Positions 43,675 to 51,480 of a stretch of 64,000 nt of DNA are shown one piece after another. The DNA is from Sphingopyxis sp. L1A2A (GTDB lineage: Bacteria > Pseudomonadota > Alphaproteobacteria > Sphingomonadales > Sphingomonadaceae). The stretch is from NCBI RefSeq assembly GCF_005502465.1, contig NZ_SCOT01000002.1, positions 1-64,000 of the forward strand, in the 5' to 3' direction. Numbering within the stretch: position 1 is the stretch's first letter; every line of letters begins with the position of its first letter. The notes beneath the pieces are model-generated. The model was not told the DNA's origin and did no database searches. It saw only the letters and a program-made list of their open reading frames with translations. The position numbers and the translations under genes are program-made.

Positions 43675-45739
43675 GCGGCGCGTCTCTCTCACGCACCGAA
43701 AGCAGCGTTCTGTCCTCACCGACATGCTGCCTTTCGAGGTGCCGCCGACTTTTTCCAACCGGGGCTATTACCGGTTTCTGCGAGACAACAGTGTCGAGAT
43801 TGAAAATGGCCATTTGCGCTGGATCAGCAAAACCGACGTCCTTGATCGTACAATGCGCCTTCTGTTCGGAGTTTTGCCCAGCGCAGGGATCGCGGAAGAG
43901 ACCCTGACCGAATGGGGCAAGGAAAAAACCCGCAGGTTCGTGCCCCTCAACAAATGCCAGATGGCGACGATCCCTTTCAATTTCCGGGTCGCGCACAATC
44001 TCGACGGGCGCACGTTGAGCGTCGTGCATCCGCGCAATCAGGTTGCGGTAGCGAGCTTTTACGCCACCCACAGCGCGCTCATCATTTATCACACGTCGGT
44101 CAGCGAGTTTTCGATCCGCCGACCGGTGTCGGTGTCTCGCTACGCCTACTTCAAGGACAAACTCCACGAAGAGCGGCTGGATTCCGTGGCGGGTGTGGAG
44201 GAGGAGGACCGGGAGTACGAGCAGCTCGGCTCCTATTTCGTGTACCGGAAATACCGAAACATCCATCGCTTTTTCGAATCCTACAAATATCACCGCAGCG
44301 AGAAAAAATACGACGCGATGGTGCAGATCGACGTGAGTAAGTGCTTCGACAGCATCTACACCCACTCGCTGCCTTGGGCCGTTTTAGGCAAGGACCAGAC
44401 AAAGTTCAGCCTCGAAGAATCGAAGGGCACTTTCGGCGGACACTTCGACGCCCTCATGCAGGGCCTGAATCATAAAGAGACCAATGGCATTGTGATCGGT
44501 CCCGAGTTTTCACGGATTTTTGCCGAGATCATTTTGCAATCGGTCGATGCCGAGCTGATCAAACAGTTGGCCGAAGGGGCCAACCTGAAACACAAGGTCG
44601 ATTACGAGATTTTCAGGTACGTCGATGACTTCTTCGTTTTCTACAACGAGGAGTCGACCCAGCTAAAGATTTTCGAGACGCTCCAGGAAATCCTCAAGGG
44701 CAGGAAGCTCAGCATCAACACGGCGAAGATCAAGCACTACCAGAAGCCGATCATCACCGAGATCACGGTCGCGAAAGAGCGCGTCTCGATGCTGCTGAAC
44801 GACGAGATCAATCCGGTTTGCGAGGAGGAGCCGCCGGCCGATCCGGCCAAGCCGCCGAAACAGAAGCTCGTGTGCGGCATCAACGCGAACCGGCTGATCA
44901 TTCGTTACAAAGCCGCCATCAAGGAGACAGGCGTCACCTATGGCGACCTGCTAAATTACACATTCGCGATTATCGAAAACAAGGTCGAGAAGCTATTCAA
45001 GGCCTTTGTTGCGAGCGACAAGTCAGACCGCGACCGTAAGCGTCTCTCCAATGCGTTGCTGGCGATCTTGGAGTTTGCCTTCTTCGCCTATTCGGCGAGC
45101 CCGAAGGTTAATCACACCATCCGCATTTGTCGGATGATCGCGACCTCTGTGGACTTCCTGCACGCCCAGAATTTACCCTACGAACAGAAGCACCTGCTGT
45201 TCAAGTATGTCCACGACAACGTGATGCAGCAGCTTGAAAAGAACACGATGAGCGTCCATCGCGAGGTCGAAAGCCTCTATCTGCTCATCTCGCTCTCGCA
45301 GATCGGTCGCGAATATTGGATGCCGGTCTCCGTGCTGCTCCGACACTTTCTGATCACGGAGGAGGAGGGCACGGGGGACTACATACGTCCTACCGGGTTC
45401 ATGAACCATTTTTCGGTCACGATCCTACTGTCCTATATAAAGGACAAGGTCAGGTATGCGAAGCTGAAAACCTTCATCGAGGGGCATATCATCGCCAAAC
45501 TCGAATACATGAAGGCCCATTGTCCGAACGACGCCGAAACGCTTATCATGCTGCTCGATCTCGTCGTATGTCCTTACATCAGTGCCACCACCAAGAATGC
45601 CATAGGACTCATTTTCGGACTGGACGCGGTGGGTCTCGCGTCAGTCAAATCCGCAAACGATCACTGGTTCACTGCCTGGGGCGATAAGTTCGATCTCGGC
45701 AAGGAGCTGGACGCGAAGCGCAGTCGTGAGGTATACTGA
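43667..45739 (+). CDS. drt3b: Antiviral reverse transcriptase Drt3b-like (UG8)
   Basis: The 690-residue product starts inside the end of drt3a (eight-base overlap). Motif A is QIDVSKCFDSIYTHSL with Asp222, motif B GIVIGPEFSRIFAEIIL and motif C FRYVDDFFVFY with Asp320-Asp321, so the polymerase centre is intact. A long helical C-terminal region (about 400-690) follows, as in the larger partner of DRT3. In reported DRT3 this protein makes the complementary poly(AC) strand without a nucleic acid template. The candidate non-coding RNA lies right after its stop codon. Confidence 0.83.
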   Translation: MAKRRVSLTHRKQRSVLTDMLPFEVPPTFSNRGYYRFLRDNSVEIENGHLRWISKTDVLDRTMRLLFGVLPSAGIAEETLTEWGKEKTRRFVPLNKCQMATIPFNFRVAHNLDGRTLSVVHPRNQVAVASFYATHSALIIYHTSVSEFSIRRPVSVSRYAYFKDKLHEERLDSVAGVEEEDREYEQLGSYFVYRKYRNIHRFFESYKYHRSEKKYDAMVQIDVSKCFDSIYTHSLPWAVLGKDQTKFSLEESKGTFGGHFDALMQGLNHKETNGIVIGPEFSRIFAEIILQSVDAELIKQLAEGANLKHKVDYEIFRYVDDFFVFYNEESTQLKIFETLQEILKGRKLSINTAKIKHYQKPIITEITVAKERVSMLLNDEINPVCEEEPPADPAKPPKQKLVCGINANRLIIRYKAAIKETGVTYGDLLNYTFAIIENKVEKLFKAFVASDKSDRDRKRLSNALLAILEFAFFAYSASPKVNHTIRICRMIATSVDFLHAQNLPYEQKHLLFKYVHDNVMQQLEKNTMSVHREVESLYLLISLSQIGREYWMPVSVLLRHFLITEEEGTGDYIRPTGFMNHFSVTILLSYIKDKVRYAKLKTFIEGHIIAKLEYMKAHCPNDAETLIMLLDLVVCPYISATTKNAIGLIFGLDAVGLASVKSANDHWFTAWGDKFDLGKELDAKRSREVY

Positions 45740-45744
45740 CTCCG

Positions 45745-45895
45745 GCGCTCCGCTTTACCCTTAATGGCTGTTGGCAGCCTACACACAAGCGCCCTCTCTT
45801 CCCCTATATCAATTGGGGGTTGGGTAATTGGGCGGTAGGAGCGGGCCGTCCCACCCAAAACTGGCAGGATAGATGAAATCTTTTTGGTCAGTGGA
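45745..45895 (+). ncRNA. Candidate DRT3 non-coding RNA with ACACA template bulge
   Basis: This non-coding stretch follows drt3b. CCTAC (45778-45782) can pair with GTAGG (45835-45839) and CGCCC (45790-45794) with GGGCG (45830-45834). On the right strand the two stems are contiguous; on the left they are split by ACACAAG (45783-45789), leaving the template-like tract as a bulge. A hairpin GCTG-TTGG-CAGC precedes it, and CCAAAA...TTTTGG (45855-45887) could close the 3' end near a T-run. The ACACAC template reported for DRT3 RNA fits. The ends are guesses, and the fold was made by eye. Confidence 0.6.
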
Positions 45896-46528
45896 AAGCC
45901 CTATTGATTGTCAGACAGCGGAGGGAGCAAACTGACAGGGTGGATACGAAGCGGGATGTTAGGATGTTATGCGCTGCCCTCACGGGCAACCCGCTCTATT
46001 CGCTGCGCGAACCAAGCCTGTAGTCTTGGCCCTACGGGTGACGATCGGGAGCGCGCGAAAATGAGCGGGATTTTTTTAAGGACGCACTCTTTCCCGCTGC
46101 GCTCCTTTTGGGTGCGGAGTCTTTGAATTGACCCGCAGGCGCTCTTGCTTCTCTCCTTGCCATGCGAGCGCCGGCCGCGCTTTCGCTTCGACCGGCGGCG
46201 CTGCGCCGATGGCGCAACATCCTTGTCTTCGCTCTGCTTGCCGTCACGTCGCCCGTCGGCGTCGCGCCGTGCAAGTGTGCCGTTGCCTGCGCCGCGCCGC
46301 GGCCGAGGGAGGCTGATCGCCTCCGTTCCTTCGAATGTGCGGGAACGCCAAGGGCTTTGCCCTCTCGTTCCCCAAGCAGAATAGCCGCCCCCGTGTGGCG
46401 GTCGCTGCGCGACCGCTGGCCCGCGCCAGGACGGCGATTCAGCTTTCCCTCCCCCTCCCATCCTCGCCGGAAGGCAGAGCCGCATGCCGCAGGCAGTGCG
46501 GCTTTCAGCCGAGGAAGGAAGGTTTCAG
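45896..46528. other. Non-coding leader with nested hairpins
   Basis: No gene is supported in these ~630 bases, although GC-rich shadow frames cross it. GGGAACG (46341-46347) and CGTTCCC (46366-46372) enclose AGGGC-TTT-GCCCT, and a further hairpin GCGGTCG/CGACCGC lies at 46398-46416. Composition changes at about 45950 from the defence operon style back to GC-rich. It may be a long 5' leader of the genes that follow. Confidence 0.4.
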
Positions 46529-46717
46529 ATGACCGATTTACTCTTGAACTATCGTGCTTGCGGCGCGGAGTGCCGCGACGATTATTTGCGCGGAGTCGCC
46601 AACGAGAACGGCTTGCAGCTGGAGTGCGTTCGCAAGATCGCCGACCGGCTTGGCGAGCGCGAGGATTTCGGGGCGCTTATCCTGATTTGCGAAGGGCGGC
46701 GGGGGCTGGCGCAATGA
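46529..46717 (+). CDS. Small hypothetical protein
   Basis: This 62-residue protein starts MTDLLLNYRACGAECRDDYLRG and has a strong AGGAAGGAAGG site just upstream, which supports translation. It has three cysteines in the first 40 residues and is mostly helical. The stop overlaps the ATG of the DUF3768 gene (ATGA), so the pair is coupled. The family is not recognised. Confidence 0.6.
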   Translation: MTDLLLNYRACGAECRDDYLRGVANENGLQLECVRKIADRLGEREDFGALILICEGRRGLAQ

Positions 46718-47106
46718 GCGCGACCCTCACCAGCCAGCGCGAACGCATCGCCCGTTTGAACGACTTGGCACGGCGCGCGATGGGCGTTGCCTGCACCGCC
46801 GTTGCAACGGTCGGTTTTCGTTCGCTGCCCGACGCCGATCAGTCCTGCGTCCGTGAATTGATCGAGACGTTCGACGCTTTCGACGAGGACAACGACCTGC
46901 ACGGCGAACGCGATTTCGGGACGATCTACCAGCTTGCCGATGGGCGCTGGACGACCGAGCGCCCACGACTGCGAGAGGATGAGCGCGAACGGGTGTTCTG
47001 GAAACTCGATTATTACGACCGCCAGATGGAGTTCGCCAGCGACGACGCGGCGAACCCAGCGATCACGAGGCGCGTCCTGACCATCATGCTGTCCGATGAA
47101 TATTGA
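46714..47106 (+). CDS. DUF3768 family protein
   Basis: The 130-residue product (MSATLTSQRERIARLNDLAR...) carries the DUF3768 signature FDAFDEDNDLHGERDFG, VFWKLDYYDRQMEFASDDAANPAITRRVLTIMLSDEY. It is a paralogue of the protein at 2173-2532 on the first island. The family is common on mobile elements and its function is unknown. It lies in a run of small genes leading to the ParB-like gene. Confidence 0.85.
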   Translation: MSATLTSQRERIARLNDLARRAMGVACTAVATVGFRSLPDADQSCVRELIETFDAFDEDNDLHGERDFGTIYQLADGRWTTERPRLREDERERVFWKLDYYDRQMEFASDDAANPAITRRVLTIMLSDEY

Positions 47107-47120
47107 ACGGAGGCAGTTCC

Positions 47121-47312
47121 ATGAAACGCAAAGACCTTGCCAGCGTCACCCCGCCCGACCCCGATCAGATCATGATGGCGGGCATCGCGCCCGTCAGCAT
47201 GGGCGAACGGCTTGGCTGGCTTGCCGCGCAACCGATGCAGCCCCGCCGTGAACAGCGCCCGCTCGACATCGGGTTTTGGAACCCGATGCGCGACCAGCTT
47301 GAGATGTTCTGA
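47121..47312 (+). CDS. Small hypothetical protein
   Basis: The 63-residue product starts MKRKDLASVTPPDPDQIMMAG and ends NPMRDQLEMF; it is proline- and methionine-rich. ACGGAGG lies nine bases before the ATG. Similar small proteins occur just before ParB-like genes on sphingomonad elements, so it is probably real. No function can be given. Confidence 0.55.
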   Translation: MKRKDLASVTPPDPDQIMMAGIAPVSMGERLGWLAAQPMQPRREQRPLDIGFWNPMRDQLEMF

Positions 47313-47348
47313 CCTGCCCGTTTCCAACCATTTTCAGGAGTGTTCCAG

Positions 47349-49211
47349 ATGACCCTACAGACCGTCAAACTTTCGCAGCTTCGTTTGTCGCCACTCAACG
47401 TGCGGCGCGTGAAGCCCAAGGCTATCGACCAGCTTGCCGCCGATATGCTGGCGCATGGCCAATTGCAGAACCTTGTCGTTTACGCCGAAGGCAATCGCTT
47501 CGAGGTTGCCGCCGGAGGTCGACGCTATCGCGCATTCAAGCAGCTTGAGAAGGCCAAGGCGATTTCTGCCAGCCATCCGGTTAGTGTGGACGTGCGCGAT
47601 AAGGCCGAGGCGGTGGAACTGTCCTTGGCCGAGAATGTGAGCCGTGAGGATATGCACGTTGCCGATGCGGTGATCGCTTATGGCGATCTTCGCACCGAGG
47701 GAAAATCGCCCGAGGATATTGCCGCGCGGTTCGGCGTGGCGCTGTCCTACGTCAAGAAGGTGTTGCGGCTGTCGGCATTGCACCCCGATGCGCTTGCCTG
47801 TCTGGCGCGCGATCAGATCGGCATGGAGGCGGCACAGGCATTGACCCTGACCGACGACCACGACCGCCAACTTGAGGCGTTGAAGCGGTTCGGCAACAGC
47901 GCCCATCAAATCCGCCGGATGCTGACCGAGGAAAAGATCGGCACGAGCCACGCCCTGTTCCTGTTCGTCGGGCATGACGCCTATGCCGCAGCGGGCGGGA
48001 CGATCACCGCCGACCTGTTTGCCGAGAATGGCGATGGGTATGCCGACGACCCCGAACTGGTCAAGACGCTGGCCACCGCGAGGATGGCCGAGGTTGAAGC
48101 GGGCTATCGCGGCGAAGGGTGGGGCGACGTTCGGGCATCGCTCGAACGACCGGACGACTATTACAACCTTGTCACTGTCCACGCCGAGGGGAAGCGCGAG
48201 CCGACGGATGCCGAACAGGCCGAGCGCGCCCGTATTCAGGAAGCAGCCGACGCGCGGCTTGCCGAACTTGGCAAGGGCAACCAGTGGGGCGACAGGGTGT
48301 TCAATGGTCTGGAGCGCGAGGCCCGCGTCCTTGAAAACCGCCTGTGCGTATTCACCGACATGCAAATGGCAGACAGTGCGATGGTGCTGTTCGTCGGCAA
48401 TGGCGGCGAGATCGAGGCCAAGGCTATCCGCACCAAGCGGATTGCCAAAGGCGGCAGCGGCGATGCGCCCGCCATCAAGCCCGATTATTCGGGGGCGATG
48501 ATCGAGACGCTATCGAAGATCAAGACGCTGGCCGTGCAGGAAGCGGTTGCTACCAACCCCGCGTTGGCGCTCGACATCTTGCTCGATTGTCTTGTCGGGC
48601 AGGGCATCCACCGCGAACCAAGCTATTACTCGCCGCTGTCGCTTCGGCTCGACGGGTTCAATGCCGCCGTTCCCGACGAAATGATGACGATGGCCGAGAT
48701 CGCATCGGTCGATGAGATCGGCGGCAGCGACTTCGCCGCACTGCCCGAGGTCAATCGGTTCGCGGCCATTCAGGCGATGGACGCCGAGGCCAAGGGCCGG
48801 TTGCTGGCGTTGCTTGTTGCGCGCCAGATCAACGGCGGCGAAACGTCCGGCTCGCGCCGTGACCGTCGCCACCACCGGTTCGACCAGATCGCCTTTGCCT
48901 CTGGCGTCGATATGGTCGCCAAGTGGCAAGCGCCGGTCGCTTTTTACGACCGGCTCAAAAAGCCTGTGATCGCCAAGATCATGACCGAGGTGCTGGGCAA
49001 GCCCGCTGCCGACAATTGCGTCAAGATGAAGAAGGCCGACCTTGCCGCCGCCGCCGCCGAGCGAATGGCAGGGCGTGGATGGCTGCCGCCAGCGCTTGTG
49101 ATCGTTGAGCCGCCCGTCGAGGTAGCGCAGGAGCGCCCCGTGTTCGACGATGAAGATGATGGCGATGAGGAAGGCGAAGCCCCCGAGTTCGAGGAAGAAG
49201 ACGCGGCTTGA
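47349..49211 (+). CDS. ParB/RepB/Spo0J-like partition protein
   Basis: The 620-residue product has an N-terminal ParB nuclease-like domain (KLSQLRLSPLNVRRV, VYAEGNRFEVAAGGRRYRAFKQL, SLAENVSREDMHVADAVIAYGDL) and an HTH region (SPEDIAARFGVALSYVKKVLRLSAL). A long C-terminal extension with an acidic tail (EDDGDEEGEAPEFEEEDAA) follows. It is much larger than chromosomal ParB, and no ParA gene lies next to it. Such orphan ParB-like proteins are typical of integrative elements and plasmids and may act in gene control or maintenance. ATG 47349 has AGGAG eight bases before it. Confidence 0.88.
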   Translation: MTLQTVKLSQLRLSPLNVRRVKPKAIDQLAADMLAHGQLQNLVVYAEGNRFEVAAGGRRYRAFKQLEKAKAISASHPVSVDVRDKAEAVELSLAENVSREDMHVADAVIAYGDLRTEGKSPEDIAARFGVALSYVKKVLRLSALHPDALACLARDQIGMEAAQALTLTDDHDRQLEALKRFGNSAHQIRRMLTEEKIGTSHALFLFVGHDAYAAAGGTITADLFAENGDGYADDPELVKTLATARMAEVEAGYRGEGWGDVRASLERPDDYYNLVTVHAEGKREPTDAEQAERARIQEAADARLAELGKGNQWGDRVFNGLEREARVLENRLCVFTDMQMADSAMVLFVGNGGEIEAKAIRTKRIAKGGSGDAPAIKPDYSGAMIETLSKIKTLAVQEAVATNPALALDILLDCLVGQGIHREPSYYSPLSLRLDGFNAAVPDEMMTMAEIASVDEIGGSDFAALPEVNRFAAIQAMDAEAKGRLLALLVARQINGGETSGSRRDRRHHRFDQIAFASGVDMVAKWQAPVAFYDRLKKPVIAKIMTEVLGKPAADNCVKMKKADLAAAAAERMAGRGWLPPALVIVEPPVEVAQERPVFDDEDDGDEEGEAPEFEEEDAA

Positions 49212-49285
49212 TGATCGAGAGGGCGGACCATGTGGCCCGCCCTCATTGTCTTGTTACCGAATTTGCCTGTGCAGGAGTTCGCGCG

Positions 49286-49367
49286 GCCCGTCCCTGCTGG
49301 ACGGGCAAAGGCCGGATGTTCCGGCCGGCCTCAAATCGGTACGGCAGCTTATAGCTGCCGTGCCGAT
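49286..49367. repeat. Cluster of three strong hairpins after the ParB-like gene
   Basis: Three adjacent perfect or near-perfect inverted repeats are seen: GCCCGTCC/GGACGGGC (49286-49306), GGCCGG/CCGGCC (49310-49326) and 15-base arms from ATCGGTACGGCAGCT (49335-49349) to 49367 with one wobble pair. They may be a replication or transfer site or transcript ends. There is no T-run. Confidence 0.55.
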
Positions 49368-49415
49368 TGCGCGCGAAGGATAGCGAGCGAGCCGCTTCGC
49401 GACTAGGGGAAGGGC

Positions 49416-49613
49416 ATGATCGACCGTGCTCAATCGCCCTGTGTTGCGGTCTGCGCGCTCGATGCGCGCGCAGAGTTTTGCACCGCCTGCGGTCGCACCG
49501 TAGCCGAGATCGGCGAATGGGGCGGCGCGACTGTCGAACGGCAGTGCGCGATACTGGCCTTGTTGCCGGAGCGGATGGCGCGGCAAGCCGCTGGTCAGCC
49601 GGTAGTGCTGTGA
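49416..49613 (+). CDS. DUF1289 family protein
   Basis: The 65-residue product MIDRAQSPCVAVCALDARAE... has the DUF1289 pattern SPCVxVCxLD...FCTACGRTVAEIGEW, with four cysteines that probably bind a metal or iron-sulfur cluster. The family is short and widespread; its role is unknown. A GGGGAAGGG stretch precedes the start. It lies between the hairpin cluster and the SSB region. Confidence 0.8.
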   Translation: MIDRAQSPCVAVCALDARAEFCTACGRTVAEIGEWGGATVERQCAILALLPERMARQAAGQPVVL

Positions 49614-50128
49614 GCGTAATGTCACCGCCGTCGTCGTCTGGATTATGCCCCGCCGAAAGCAATCGCCGCTGTCGATGACACCGCTGCCGTGGTGGTGACG
49701 GATCGCCGGGCTGCGTTGAAGGTCGCGGCTTAGCGCGCAGCGCGTGCGCGCTGGAGGATGGCGAGACTGTTCGGATGAGCGCGGACTGGTGGTGCGTCGG
49801 TGGCGGGTGAGCTCGCACCAGCTGTGACATTGCAGACCTCGGTGTCGATACGGCCAGAACTGATCGAGCGAAGGATCGGCAGCTTCTCTTATCCGGGGTT
49901 GGCAGGACGATTTCCTTGTTTGCCGGTTTCGTGGCTGCGCGCGTCGCCTAATACGATCAAGCAAAAAAGCGGACGCCCAGATGCCCGCCAAGGCGGGCGA
50001 GGCGTCCTACGGTTTCCACCCCATTGCATGGGACGGAGCCTCCGTTTTTTGGCTGGATCGCGGCTCCTTCGCGGCCCCCTTGAAGACCGTCAGGAAATCA
50101 CCCTGCAATCCAAGACGGAGTAAGACCC
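49614..50128. other. Non-coding gap between the DUF1289 and ssb genes
   Basis: No gene is supported in 515 bases; the frames that cross it have no clear start signals or domains. A strong hairpin terminator on the minus strand lies at about 49963-50007. An inverted pair GGAGCC/GGCTCC is also visible at about 50034-50066. Confidence 0.4.
49963..50007 (-). terminator. Orphan minus-strand Rho-independent terminator
   Basis: On the minus strand, GGACGCC/GGCGTCC and an inner GCCCGCC/GGCGGGC form a nested stem followed by GCTTTTTTGC. No minus-strand gene lies upstream of it within the gap, so it may end a small RNA or an antisense transcript from the ssb side. Confidence 0.55.
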
Positions 50129-50464
50129 ATGCAGAACATCGCAGAATTTCGGATCATCGGCCGCATCGGCAAGGTCGAGGTCAAGGAGAAGGTCACTTAT
50201 CTTTCGGTGGCCTCGAACTACAACCGTAAGGACGGCGACGACTGGAAAACCGACGTGCACTGGAACAGCGTTACGCTGTTTGACAAGCTCGCCAAGCGTC
50301 TGACCGCCAGCAAGGGCGACCTCGTTCACATCACCGGTCGCGTCCGCCAGAACCAATATGAGGCAGGCGGCAGCACCCACCACGGCGTCGATCTGATCGC
50401 CGACGGCATCGCCATCCTCGCCAAGAAGGACGGCGGCCCTGCCGATGACGAAAAGCCGGACTGA
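50129..50464 (+). CDS. ssb: Single-stranded DNA-binding protein
   Basis: This 111-residue OB-fold protein contains AEFRIIGRIGKVEVKEKVTYLSVASNY, DWKTDVHWNSVTLFDKLAKRL and KGDLVHITGRVRQNQYEAGG. It is shorter than chromosomal SSB and lacks the acidic DFDDDIPF-type tip, although it ends acidic (PADDEKPD). It would protect single-stranded DNA during element transfer. GGAG precedes the ATG. Confidence 0.88.
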   Translation: MQNIAEFRIIGRIGKVEVKEKVTYLSVASNYNRKDGDDWKTDVHWNSVTLFDKLAKRLTASKGDLVHITGRVRQNQYEAGGSTHHGVDLIADGIAILAKKDGGPADDEKPD

Positions 50465-50470
50465 CCACCC

Positions 50471-50586
50471 AGCGGGGCGGCGACAAGCCGCCCCGCTTCT
50501 TCACTGCGGCCGATGCTGCCGATAAGGCAGGCCGAGGCGGCGCGCGGCACCAACGGGGTTGGTGTCGCGCGCCGCCGTTTTTTTTT
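50471..50586 (+). terminator. Tandem terminators after ssb
   Basis: The first hairpin AGCGGGGCGG/CCGCCCCGCT (50471-50498) is followed by TCTTC. The second, GGCGGCGCGCGGCACCAAC with its near-perfect inverted copy (50536-50577), is followed by nine T residues (50578-50586), an unusually strong Rho-independent terminator. They separate the maintenance genes from the mobilisation region. Confidence 0.88.
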
Positions 50587-50761
50587 GCGCGTTGATGTCG
50601 GCAGGAAGGGGGGCGGTCGGTTGGTCGCTCTGTCGGGATAGTGTGGCCAATGCGGCTCGCCCTGGCAGTAATATCCGGGGGAGGCCTATACGCTGTTGGC
50701 TTCTTCACACGGCCAGCGACGCGACCGGAGGAATGGGCGCAGGCTGATTACTATGGGCGCT

Positions 50762-50859
50762 ATCGCTCGTGTCGAGCTGCCGAGGATCGGAGCGATGATT
50801 GGGCGATTCTGCCTTCGTTAGTTTGGGAATTTGTCGGTTATTGTCTTGATTGCAGGATA
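50762..50859. other. Candidate origin of transfer (oriT)
   Basis: The reverse complement of 50852-50859 is TATCCTGC, the nic core of MOBP-type origins such as that of RP4. It lies 67 bases before mobC in a region without a convincing gene. An inverted repeat ATCGCTC/GAGCGAT (50762-50796) lies nearby. The rest of 50587-50925 shows nothing else clear; a 93-codon frame across it is doubtful. Confidence 0.5.
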
Positions 50860-50925
50860 TGCCTAGCGGCGCGTGTTGTCTTACATTGCCCTATGATTTC
50901 AGCTTTGCTTCACCGGGCATGATTG

Positions 50926-51480
50926 ATGGCGACAAATTCTGGGCCAACCACTGCGATGCTAAGCGTCCGCGTCGATGCGCAGGCGCTTACGGCGTTCGAT
51001 AGCTTCGCGGTCGGTCGTGGCGGTCGGAGCGCTCTGGTGCGTCAGATGATCGAACGGACGCTGCAAGAGAACAGCGACCGACCCCATATCGACCGCCCGG
51101 AGGGCGCCGCGCGCAACCGGATCTCGCTGCGGTTTACTGAGGTCGAAATTGCCGTGATCGCGCACCGCGCATCACAGCGTTCGACCGATCGCGCCGGCTG
51201 GATCAAGGCATTGGTGCGCCGCCACCTTGCTCTGAAATCACGGGTCGATGACGGCCTGCTTGCTGAACTCGCACCGATCAGAATGCAGTTGCTCCGCATC
51301 GGTCGCAATCTCAATCAGGCGATGAAGGCCGCCAATGCAGCCATGCTCGAAACCGGCGACAGGAAGATCGAACCCGAGCTGCGACGGATCGCCGATATGC
51401 GGATGGAGATTTCCGAGCAGGTCGCAGCCGTCGGCGATGCCATGCGCGGCGATGCGAGCTATTGGACGGTGGCCGACTGA
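50926..51480 (+). CDS. mobC: MobC-like mobilisation protein
   Basis: The 184-residue product has an N-terminal ribbon-helix-helix segment (MLSVRVDAQALTAFDSFAVGRGGRSALVRQMIERTL) and the C-terminal MobC pattern PIRMQLLRIGRNLNQAMKAAN. It probably binds the origin of transfer and helps the relaxase to nick. ATG 50926 is chosen over TTG one codon before. Its TGA shares a base with the relaxase ATG (TGATG). Confidence 0.82.
   Translation: MATNSGPTTAMLSVRVDAQALTAFDSFAVGRGGRSALVRQMIERTLQENSDRPHIDRPEGAARNRISLRFTEVEIAVIAHRASQRSTDRAGWIKALVRRHLALKSRVDDGLLAELAPIRMQLLRIGRNLNQAMKAANAAMLETGDRKIEPELRRIADMRMEISEQVAAVGDAMRGDASYWTVAD

Noticed and set aside
45967-46485. 172-codon minus-strand frame
   Set aside because: It is Arg/Ser/Gly-rich with no domain, lies in GC-rich DNA where long chance frames are common, and overlaps hairpins.
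50641-50922. 93-codon frame with one hydrophobic segment before mobC
   Set aside because: No ribosome site or family match, and it crosses the candidate transfer origin. It could still be a small membrane protein.
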